From Acidobacteriota bacterium (GTDB lineage: Bacteria > Acidobacteriota > Vicinamibacteria > Vicinamibacterales > UBA8438), in NCBI GenBank assembly GCA_005778315.1, contig SXOW01000405.1:1-9316 (forward strand): 9,316 nucleotides of DNA, in the 5' to 3' direction. The notes under the pieces are model-generated. The model was not told the origin of the DNA and ran no database searches. It worked only from the letters and a program-made list of their open reading frames with translations. Below, piece by piece: positions 1 through 5,776 of this stretch. Position numbers and translations under genes: made by a program. The number at the start of each line of letters is the position of its first letter. Within the stretch, counting starts at the first letter, position 1.

Positions 1-301
1 CGGCCGCACCCTGAAACACGCGGATAGCAATCAGAAAGTCCTCGTTCGGTGCGAACATGCCCGCGATCGAGCCGAGCAGAAACACAACAAGCGACACGAC
101 AAATGTGAGGCGCACGCCAAAGGAATGCACCATCCAGCTGTTGACAAGCATGGTGATGGTGCTCGACGCGAGAAACCCCGTCGCCAGCCATTGCGCCTTG
201 TCCTGGCCGATGCCGAACGCACCCATGATTTCCGGAATGACCACATTGACGATGGTGGCTGGCAGCAGGGTCGCGAGCGTACCCAGCATCGCGGTGATCA
301 C
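1..301 (-). CDS. DHA2/EmrB-family MFS drug exporter, N-terminal part (runs off left edge)
   Basis: Read on the minus strand from GTG 301 (or ATG 289), this frame is open to the window edge and gives about 100 residues of a drug:H+ antiporter of the DHA2 (14-helix) MFS class. Visible segments are a first helix with ATIVNVVIPEIMGAFG, which matches the family pattern TIVNVALPxIQ; then DKAQWLATGFLASS, matching the family's QAQWVLTSYLLA; a second helix with a motif-A-like turn (VHSFGVRLTF); a third helix (VVSLVVFLLGSIAG); and FLIAIRVFQGAA, matching ARVLQG. The rest of the protein lies outside the window. Related proteins usually work in the inner membrane, often with HlyD/TolC partners, which are not visible here. 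The start is uncertain. Homologs have residues ahead of helix 1, and here the reading frame continues upstream only as the antisense of htrA. No Shine-Dalgarno site or promoter is recognisable, so the 5' end is probably lost at the junction at 283-312. Confidence 0.8.
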   Translation of the reverse strand, partial: MITAMLGTLATLLPATIVNVVIPEIMGAFGIGQDKAQWLATGFLASSTITMLVNSWMVHSFGVRLTFVVSLVVFLLGSIAGMFAPNEDFLIAIRVFQGAA

Positions 302-312
302 GGCGAGGCTGG
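283..312. repeat. 30-bp near-perfect palindrome at the MFS/htrA junction
   Basis: The two 15-base halves are reverse complements at 13 of 15 positions with no spacer, around the perfect core GTGATCAC (294-301). The mismatched pairs are 288/307 and 293/302. The element lies inside both divergent coding frames: plus-strand codons 285-311 read SIAVITARL and minus-strand codons 310-284 read SLAVITAML. It could be a recombination joint, a chance symmetry, or a binding site. Its place at the exact meeting point of two truncated 5' ends favours a joint. Confidence 0.6.
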
Positions 313-1733
313 ACCTCGTCCCGAGCTCCCAGGCGCAGACCTCCGCCGCGCCCCGATCCGTCAGCTCGTCGGCGTTGCCGGCGATGAACAGCGAACCGAT
401 CACGGGCCAGCTGACCGCGACGACGTTCCGCGACATCGCGAAGGCCCAGAGCCCGATGGTGGTGAACATCCGCACTGAGTCTCAGGGTGAAACCGATAAC
501 CTGCTGCGACAGTTCCTGGGCGATCTCCCGCAACCCGGTGGCCCCGGGCGCGAATCACAGGAACGCCCCACAGTTGCGTCGGGCACCGGGTTCATCATCG
601 ACAAGGACGGCTATATCATCACGAACAATCATGTCGTCGAGGGCGCCACCAAGATCGAGGTGTCCTTCCTCGACGATGACGAGTTGTATGAGGCCCGCAT
701 CGTCGGCCGAGACCGGCTCACCGACAGTGCGCTCATCGAGTTGACCGAACGGCCGTCGTATCCGCTGCCGGAGGCCAGCTTCGGCGACTCGACGCAGATG
801 GAAGCCGGCGACTGGGTGATGGCCATCGGCAACCCGTTCGGACTCGGGCACACCGTTACGGTCGGCGTGGTCAGCGCCGTCGGCCGGCCGTTCGTGCAGG
901 TCCGGGGCCGGTCCCAGAATGTCATTCAGACGGACGCGGCGATCAACCCGGGCAACTCGGGTGGGCCCCTGCTCAACCTTCGCGGTGAGGTCATCGGGAT
1001 CAACACCGCCATCGTCAGCGATAGACCCGGCAACCTCGGCATCGGGTTCGCCGTGCCAATCAACACCGTCCGAGCGCTGCTCCCTCAGCTGCGAACCGGG
1101 CGCGTCACACGCGGCGTGATCGGCGTCGAACTCTACGGGCTTACCAACGAGGACTACAGCGATTATGGGTTGAGTGAACGAATGGGGGCGCTCGTGTCCC
1201 GTATCTCACCTGGCGGCCCCGCATCCAGATCGTCGCTCCAACTGGAGGACGTCATCGTCAGCTTCAACGGCGAACGGGTCGATGACATCGAGAGCCTGCA
1301 GGAGAAAGTGGTCGCTACCCAGCCAGGAACCGTGGTCGAGTTCGGAGTGTATCGAGATGGCGAACCGACAAGCCTCACCATCACCATCGGCGAACTGGAC
1401 CTAGAAGATGAGGGACGGCTAGCCGACGTCGGCGTAGAGGACCTGAACACCGGGTTTGGGATGACCCTGCAGGATCTGGACGCAGACGCGGCGCGTGAGC
1501 TTCGGCTCCCCCGCGGTACGACCGGCGCGGTGGTCACAAATGCGGACCCTGGCGGAGCCGCGCAGGCTGGCGGCATTCGGCCCGGCGATGTCATCACGGC
1601 CGTCAACCGAACCGTGGTGTCCAGTGCGGCAGAGGCGATCCGCGAACTGAACGAGGTCGAAGCCGGACGTACGGCATTTCTCAGAGTCGCGCGACCCGAC
1701 GGCGAACGGCTGCTCAGACTGCGCAAGGAGTAG
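294..1733 (+). CDS. HtrA/DegP-type periplasmic serine protease with two PDZ domains, apparently 5'-truncated
   Basis: A trypsin-like protease of the DegP/DegQ/MucD family, which degrades or refolds damaged envelope proteins. Numbered from GTG 294 the protein has 479 residues. The catalytic His is H113 in TNNHVVEG (codon 630), Asp is D144 in DRLTDSALIEL (723), and Ser is S222 in NPGNSGGPLLN (957). PDZ1 spans about 273-365 and PDZ2 about 387-479, so protease and both PDZ domains look intact. The N-terminal linker (ARLDLVPSSQAQT) looks like the segment that follows the signal or anchor helix in relatives, but no hydrophobic helix precedes it. Upstream of about 290 the frame stays open to ATG 57, but those codons are the antisense of the MFS gene and cannot be native. 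Other possible starts are ATG 384 or ATG 57. No Shine-Dalgarno site supports any of them. The stop at 1731-1733 lies 7 bp before the methyltransferase start. The family call is sure; start and function are doubtful. Confidence 0.88.
   Translation: MITARLDLVPSSQAQTSAAPRSVSSSALPAMNSEPITGQLTATTFRDIAKAQSPMVVNIRTESQGETDNLLRQFLGDLPQPGGPGRESQERPTVASGTGFIIDKDGYIITNNHVVEGATKIEVSFLDDDELYEARIVGRDRLTDSALIELTERPSYPLPEASFGDSTQMEAGDWVMAIGNPFGLGHTVTVGVVSAVGRPFVQVRGRSQNVIQTDAAINPGNSGGPLLNLRGEVIGINTAIVSDRPGNLGIGFAVPINTVRALLPQLRTGRVTRGVIGVELYGLTNEDYSDYGLSERMGALVSRISPGGPASRSSLQLEDVIVSFNGERVDDIESLQEKVVATQPGTVVEFGVYRDGEPTSLTITIGELDLEDEGRLADVGVEDLNTGFGMTLQDLDADAARELRLPRGTTGAVVTNADPGGAAQAGGIRPGDVITAVNRTVVSSAAEAIRELNEVEAGRTAFLRVARPDGERLLRLRKE
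1725..1730 (+). promoter_or_regulatory. Ribosome binding site for the GTG start of the methyltransferase gene
   Basis: AAGGAG lies 10 bases ahead of GTG 1741 and abuts the htrA stop codon. It supports the GTG start and suggests the two genes are translated from one message. Confidence 0.55.
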
Positions 1734-1740
1734 GCGGTTC

Positions 1741-2886
1741 GTGACGCTCCATGAGCTGATCGCGCGACGGATTCGCCTGGGCGGTCCGCTGACGACGGCG
1801 ACATTCATGGAGCTGGCGCTCTACCACCCCGGCCTTGGCTACTACTCCCGCGCGCCCCGACGAACCGGGCGCGCGGGAGACTTCTTTACCAGCGTCGATG
1901 TCGGGCCGCAGTTCGGCGCATTGCTGGCCAGGCAGCTGGACGAGATGTATCGACTCCTGGGTCCGTCCTGCGCCGACAGATTCGATGTCGTCGAGGCCGG
2001 GGCGGCCAACGGGCAGCTCGCGCGAGATATTCTCGACACGGCTGAATCCGACTTCCCCGCCCTCTACCGGGCGATCCGACTCACACTGGTCGAAGCGAGC
2101 GCCCCCGCACGCGCGGCGCACCTCGACACACTCGGTCACCACAGCCGCCGCCTCGTGGCCTCGTCAGACAGGATGCCCGATGAGGTGCAGGGGGTGATCC
2201 TCGCAAACGAGCTCCTGGACGCACTGCCGACGCACGCTGTCGCGATGACCGCGGACGGCCTCCGGGAAATCATGGTGGACGTGGAGGAGGAGCGGTTCGT
2301 GGAGCGTGCGGCCCCGCCCTCCACGCCAGACCTCGCGCGGTATCTCGATCGGCTCGACGCACGACTCTCGCCGGGCGGCCGCGGGGAGGTCAATCTGGCG
2401 GCGGTCGAGTGGGTGCAGGATGCGGCCAGACGCTTGCGGCTCGGCTTCATGCTGCTGATCGACTACGGCCATCCAGCCGAGCGGCTGTACTCGGGCAGCC
2501 ACAGCACCGGCACGTTGACGACGTTTCGACGCCACACGACGTCGACCCCGGTCTCGGACACCGAGCAACAGGGGGGACCCCCGTGGCTCGCGCACCCTGG
2601 TGAACAGGATATTACGGCCCACGTCGACTGGACCTCCATCCGGACGGCCGCTGCAGACGAAGGCCTGGCGCTGCTCGGACTGACGGACCAGACGCATTTC
2701 CTGCTGGGTCTCGGCGCTCTCGACAATGCGCCGACGGGAGCGGACACGCCATCGGTCAGGCATCGACTCGCGCTCAAGACGCTCGTCGTCCCCGGCGGGC
2801 TCGGCAGCACACACCACGCGCTGATGCTGGGCCGAGGGGTCGGCACCCCGACGCTGGCTGGCGGCGCCTTCAAGACCCGAATGTAA
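1741..2886 (+). CDS. SAM-dependent methyltransferase of the MidA/NDUFAF7 (DUF185, COG1565) family
   Basis: A 381-residue class I methyltransferase. Mitochondrial NDUFAF7 symmetrically dimethylates an arginine of a complex I subunit; the substrates of bacterial members are mostly unknown. The N-terminus has the family's ARRIRLGGPLTTATFMELAL and YHPGLGYYSR segments, then GDFFTSVDVGPQFGALLARQL. The SAM-binding loop is VVEAGAANGQLARDIL (about residues 83-98), where relatives have E-x-G-x-G-x-G. NELLDALP (156-163) corresponds to the diagnostic NEFFDALP, and LIDYGHP (239-245) to the LxDYG motif. HVDWTSI follows near the C-terminus. The last ~35 residues, rich in Gly, Thr and Leu, look variable. GTG start with a Shine-Dalgarno site; 7 bp after htrA and 22 bp before the CYTH gene. 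Whether complex I is its target here cannot be told, since no nuo genes are in view. Confidence 0.85.
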   Translation: MTLHELIARRIRLGGPLTTATFMELALYHPGLGYYSRAPRRTGRAGDFFTSVDVGPQFGALLARQLDEMYRLLGPSCADRFDVVEAGAANGQLARDILDTAESDFPALYRAIRLTLVEASAPARAAHLDTLGHHSRRLVASSDRMPDEVQGVILANELLDALPTHAVAMTADGLREIMVDVEEERFVERAAPPSTPDLARYLDRLDARLSPGGRGEVNLAAVEWVQDAARRLRLGFMLLIDYGHPAERLYSGSHSTGTLTTFRRHTTSTPVSDTEQQGGPPWLAHPGEQDITAHVDWTSIRTAAADEGLALLGLTDQTHFLLGLGALDNAPTGADTPSVRHRLALKTLVVPGGLGSTHHALMLGRGVGTPTLAGGAFKTRM

Positions 2887-2908
2887 GATCCCGCAGCCCG
2901 ACGGGACC

Positions 2909-3463
2909 ATGACGAACCTGGAGCGCGAAGTCAAATTGCCCTACCCGAATCCGGCCGAGGCCCGCGCCGCGATACTCCGGGCCGGGGCGGTCGCATTGAG
3001 ACCGCGGCGCTTGCAGGAGGACCGGCTGCTGGATCGAGACACCAGCCCACTGCAGAGCCGTCGGTGCACCCTGCGGATCCGAGTCGACGGGGATCGCGGC
3101 TCCGTCACATTCAAGGGCGCGCCGCAACCCGGCACGATGAAAGTGCGCGAAGAACTCGAGACCAGCGTCGGCGACCCGATGGTGCTGCTACAGGTGTGCG
3201 AACGGTTGGGGTTCCATGTCTGGTTCCGGTACGAGAAATATCGGGAAGAGTTCAGCCGAGGCGGGTTGATCATCGCCCTCGACGAATCTCCGATCGGCAC
3301 CTTCGTCGAGCTCGAAGGCAGCGCGGATGACATTCGGCGAATGACGGCCGACCTCGAACGCCGGCCAGAGGAGTTCGTGCTCGACTCCTATCACGCACTG
3401 TTCGAGACCTACCGGACGGCGCACGGATCACAGGCCCAACACATGGTGTTCGACGCCCCGTGA
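2909..3463 (+). CDS. CYTH-domain protein (class IV adenylate cyclase / triphosphatase superfamily)
   Basis: A 184-residue protein covering one CYTH domain, whose eight-stranded tunnel binds triphosphates with divalent metal. The signature ExExK is at the N-terminus (E5, E7, K9 in LEREVKL). The other tunnel residues are in the expected order: R56 and R58 in LRIR, K69 in VTFKG, K78/R80 and E82/E84 in KVREELE, K110 and R112 in RYEKYRE, D125 in IALDESPIG, and E134/E136 in FVELEG. Family members include CyaB adenylate cyclase, thiamine triphosphatase and inorganic triphosphatase; sequence alone does not separate these. No HD or CHAD domain is attached. ATG 2909 puts ExExK at the normal distance from the N-terminus, with only a weak purine run before it. 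The stop overlaps the next gene's GTG by 4 bases (GTGA), so translation is probably coupled to the nucleotidyltransferase gene. That link hints at a phosphate-metabolism role but proves nothing. Confidence 0.85.
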   Translation: MTNLEREVKLPYPNPAEARAAILRAGAVALRPRRLQEDRLLDRDTSPLQSRRCTLRIRVDGDRGSVTFKGAPQPGTMKVREELETSVGDPMVLLQVCERLGFHVWFRYEKYREEFSRGGLIIALDESPIGTFVELEGSADDIRRMTADLERRPEEFVLDSYHALFETYRTAHGSQAQHMVFDAP

Positions 3464-4452
3464 ACAGTGCCCTTCCTCCGGCGCTGGTTCTTGCGGCCGG
3501 ACTCGGAACCCGGCTGCGACCGCTGACGTTCTCCCGCGCCAAGGCGGCCGTGCCGGTAGCCGGTGTGCCGATCATTCGTCACCACCTGACCCAGTTCGCC
3601 GCGCAAGGTGTCCGCGACGCCGTCATCAATCTGCATCACCGTCCTGAGACGATTGCCGGCGTCGTGGGGGACGGTGCCGGCCTCGGCTGCCGGGTGCGAT
3701 ATTCGTGGGAGCGGACGCTGCTCGGCTCGGCCGGCGGACCGCGTCACGCAGCGCCCCTCCTGGGACGCCGGTTCTTCCTCATCAACGGGGACACCTTGTG
3801 CGATGTAGACCTGGCGGCACTTCTTGCGGCACACCGCTCGCACGACGCCTGGGTCACACTCGCGGTGACCGAGAACCCTTCACCGGCGCGATACGGAGGC
3901 GTGGTCACGGACGCCGATGGACGCGTCACCGGGTTCGCCCCACCGGGCGACCAGCGCAACCCACCGCTGTTTGTGGGCGTGCAGATCGTCGAAGCGTCGA
4001 CATTCGACACGCTGGCCGACGGCGTCCCAGCTGCCACCGTCGGTGGACTATATGACCGCCTGGCGACCACCACAGGTCGGGTGCGAACGCATATGATCGA
4101 CGGGCACTTCTACGACATTGGCACACCAGCGGACTATCTCGCGGCCAATCGAGCGATGGCCCGAGACCATAGCGCGCCGGACACCTACGTCGGCCGCCGA
4201 TGCCACGTGGCCCCGTCGTCCCACGTCGAGCGGTCAGTCCTGTGGGACGATGTCCACGTGGGCGCGGACTGCCAGGTCTCCAACTGCGTTCTCACCGACG
4301 GGGTACGGCTGCCCGACGGCACCCAGATCGACGGGCGAGCGCTCGTGCCCTTGTCAGGCATCGTCGCCCAGGCCCAGGACGCTACGGCACTGCCTGGCGC
4401 CGCGCGGCTGGGAGATCTCCTGAGCGTCCCGATCCTGGCGCCGCCGGCCTGA
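3460..4452 (+). CDS. MurU-like sugar-1-phosphate nucleotidyltransferase with C-terminal hexapeptide-repeat tail
   Basis: A 330-residue enzyme of the RmlA/GalU/MurU fold, which joins a sugar 1-phosphate to NTP to give NDP-sugar plus pyrophosphate. The nucleotide loop is LAAGLGTRLRPLT (residues 11-23). The catalytic-lysine segment is RAKAAVPVAG with K28, where the usual Pro before Lys is Ala27. NGDT holds the metal-binding Asp D111, and FYDIGTPADYL is near 217-227. Residues from about 242 to 300 (YVGRRCHVAPSSHVERSVLWDDV and on) look like left-handed beta-helix hexapeptide repeats, which the short Pseudomonas MurU (about 220 residues) lacks. The segment TLLGSAGGP resembles the LGTAG of hexose-1-phosphate transferases more than MurU's LETGGG. 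The AmgK-like kinase next door makes UDP-MurNAc salvage plausible, but mannose-1-phosphate guanylyltransferase activity remains possible. GTG start, overlapping the CYTH stop by 4 bases, with no Shine-Dalgarno site of its own. Confidence 0.82.
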   Translation: MNSALPPALVLAAGLGTRLRPLTFSRAKAAVPVAGVPIIRHHLTQFAAQGVRDAVINLHHRPETIAGVVGDGAGLGCRVRYSWERTLLGSAGGPRHAAPLLGRRFFLINGDTLCDVDLAALLAAHRSHDAWVTLAVTENPSPARYGGVVTDADGRVTGFAPPGDQRNPPLFVGVQIVEASTFDTLADGVPAATVGGLYDRLATTTGRVRTHMIDGHFYDIGTPADYLAANRAMARDHSAPDTYVGRRCHVAPSSHVERSVLWDDVHVGADCQVSNCVLTDGVRLPDGTQIDGRALVPLSGIVAQAQDATALPGAARLGDLLSVPILAPPA

Positions 4453-4487
4453 CACGCCGTCATCTTGCTATCTCGCCAGCTTTGCGC

Positions 4488-5519
4488 ATGGTCGCCGTGC
4501 CCCCTTCCGAGAACACCGTCCAGCTCGACCCGATCGAGGATCGAGTCGCAGCGTATCTCCGTCGAGCGGATGTCGGGGACGCCGTTCGAATAGAGCGCCT
4601 GCACGGCGATGCGTCCAACCGTGCCTACGTTCGTGTCACACGAAGCCGGTCGCCCTCTCTGGTGCTGGCGGTGCATCCGGAGGTGTTCGACCCCGCCACC
4701 CTCAGACAGCTGCAGGTAGGCGCGCTGTTGGACCGGCTGGCCATCCCGGTCCCGGCCGTGGTCGGCCACGCTGGCGACCTGGGCATTCTGGCCCTCGAAG
4801 ACCTCGGTCAGGAGACCCTGCAGGATTGGCAGGACAACGCCGATCGAGACCCGGCGCCGCTATACCGGCAGGCCCTCGACATCATCCTTGAGTTACACCG
4901 CGCAGAAGCGCCGGAGAACCACCCGCCGGAGCCGCCGTTCGACCTGGCCTTTGATCGAGCGACCTTGACCAGAGAACTGCGGTTCTTTCGGTCGGAGTTT
5001 CTTGGCGTCTACCGGCGCGCACCGCTCCGAGACAGTGAGTCGCGGGCGCTCGACCAAGAATTCGCGTGTATCGGCGACGATCTGGCGGCGGAGCCGCAGG
5101 TGCTGTGCCACCGTGACTACCACAGCCGCAATCTGATGGTCAGACGCGGTCGGCTCGTGGTCATCGATTTCCAGGACGCACGATTGGGACCGGACACCTA
5201 CGACCTTGTGTCGCTCCTGCGTGACTGCTACGTCGACCTGCCGCCGGCGCTGGTCACTGAGATGACAGGCCGATTTCTGGCAGCGACGCCCTCGGCCAAG
5301 CGCGCGGAGTTCCACGACCGGTTCGATCTCATGTCGGTCCAACGCCACCTGAAGGCGCTCGGGACATTCGGTCACCAGATCGCGGTCGCCGACCGACGGG
5401 GATTTGCGGTGGCGCTGCCCCGCACCTTCAGCTACCTGCAACGCACGCTGCACCAGCATCGCCGCTTTGGTCGATTGCTCGACCTCTTGCTGCCGCACAT
5501 GCCGGAGTTGGACGCGTAA
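4488..5519 (+). CDS. AmgK-like aminoglycoside-phosphotransferase-fold sugar kinase
   Basis: A 343-residue kinase of the APH/choline-kinase fold. The N-terminal lobe begins RIERLHGDASNRAYVRV, matching the GDASxRRYxR pattern of AmgK, the anomeric MurNAc/GlcNAc kinase. ALEDLGQETLQDW (the LxxEDLG hinge) follows. The catalytic loop is CHRDYHSRNLM with D210 and N215, and the metal-binding motif is IDFQDA with D227, followed by RLGPDTYDLVSLLRD as in AmgK. In Pseudomonas, AmgK and MurU act in sequence to bypass de novo UDP-MurNAc synthesis. Here the order is nucleotidyltransferase then kinase, 35 bp apart. The frame is open upstream to 4200, but that part is a shadow of the neighbouring gene, and ATG 4488 gives the family's normal N-terminus. 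No good Shine-Dalgarno site is visible, so GTG 4497 cannot be excluded. Substrate is inferred from similarity and context only. Confidence 0.83.
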   Translation: MVAVPPSENTVQLDPIEDRVAAYLRRADVGDAVRIERLHGDASNRAYVRVTRSRSPSLVLAVHPEVFDPATLRQLQVGALLDRLAIPVPAVVGHAGDLGILALEDLGQETLQDWQDNADRDPAPLYRQALDIILELHRAEAPENHPPEPPFDLAFDRATLTRELRFFRSEFLGVYRRAPLRDSESRALDQEFACIGDDLAAEPQVLCHRDYHSRNLMVRRGRLVVIDFQDARLGPDTYDLVSLLRDCYVDLPPALVTEMTGRFLAATPSAKRAEFHDRFDLMSVQRHLKALGTFGHQIAVADRRGFAVALPRTFSYLQRTLHQHRRFGRLLDLLLPHMPELDA

Positions 5520-5546
5520 GCTGCGCCCGAAGGGACGGAGGGACCG

Positions 5547-5621
5547 ATGACCGCCCTGATCCTGCACCGCGACCGACCATCCAGTATCGGGCAGCGCGGC
5601 CACCAGTCTCTCGTGATATAG
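5547..5621 (+). CDS. Candidate 24-residue small ORF with strong ribosome binding site
   Basis: A short frame from ATG 5547 to TAG 5619-5621, starting MTALILHRDRPSSIGQ. It is preceded by GGAGGG (5537-5542) four bases upstream, a better site than that of the kinase gene just before it. It lies 27 bp after the kinase stop and ends inside the proposed -10 element of the next operon. There is no recognisable family, signal peptide or membrane segment. It could equally be chance in purine-rich spacer. Confidence 0.2.
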   Translation: MTALILHRDRPSSIGQRGHQSLVI

Positions 5622-5622
5622 T
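5614..5622 (+). promoter_or_regulatory. Extended -10 promoter of the rimP-nusA-infB operon
   Basis: TGATATAGT contains the extended TGn element followed by TATAGT, five of six matches to TATAAT. No clear -35 box is seen about 17 bp upstream, as is common for extended -10 promoters. It stands out as AT-rich in a GC-rich region and would start transcription near 5628-5630, giving a leader of about 150 nt before GTG 5777. Confidence 0.5.
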
Positions 5623-5653
5623 TCTACGGTTACGTTCCCTGTGATGAGCAAGG

Positions 5654-5684
5654 AGTGGGCATTCTTGGCCCACTTTTTTCTTTT
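5654..5684 (+). terminator. Intrinsic terminator/attenuator hairpin in the rimP leader
   Basis: AGTGGGC (5654-5660) pairs with GCCCACT (5668-5674) across a 7-base loop. The pairing can be extended through G-T and A-T pairs, and the hairpin is followed by TTTTTTCTTTT. It lies downstream of the proposed promoter and upstream of rimP, so it would stop transcripts prematurely in the leader. It could also terminate the upstream cluster. Premature terminators ahead of rimP-nusA operons are known in enterobacteria (rimP leader), and NusA itself acts at such hairpins. Confidence 0.65.
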
Positions 5685-5685
5685 C

Positions 5686-5701
5686 GGGGAGGTTTGGGTT
5701 G
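5686..5701 (+). promoter_or_regulatory. Strong Shine-Dalgarno site with TTG (alternative rimP start)
   Basis: GGGGAGG (5686-5692) is six bases before TTG 5699, in frame with rimP. It directly follows the attenuator T-tract. It could start a longer RimP, a short upstream product, or only load ribosomes near the leader hairpin. Confidence 0.35.
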
Positions 5702-5776
5702 CACGACGGCCGGGTTCGCGTGCTGCGCACACGGCTACGCTGGGACGAGGCTCCAAACACGACCAAGGTCGCTCGA

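Noticed and set aside
57..290. Extension of the HtrA reading frame back to ATG 57
   Set aside because: The opposite strand here encodes a recognisable MFS transporter with membrane helices and family motifs. The plus-strand residues show no signal peptide and no HtrA similarity, so the open frame is an antisense shadow.
1163..1804. 213-residue Ser/Arg-rich minus-strand frame opposite htrA
   Set aside because: It lies antisense to the PDZ domains, has no recognisable fold and shows shadow composition.
4200..4487. Upstream extension of the kinase frame to ATG 4200
   Set aside because: It lies wholly inside the nucleotidyltransferase gene in another frame, is Arg/Pro/Gly-rich, and precedes the family's normal N-terminus at 4488.
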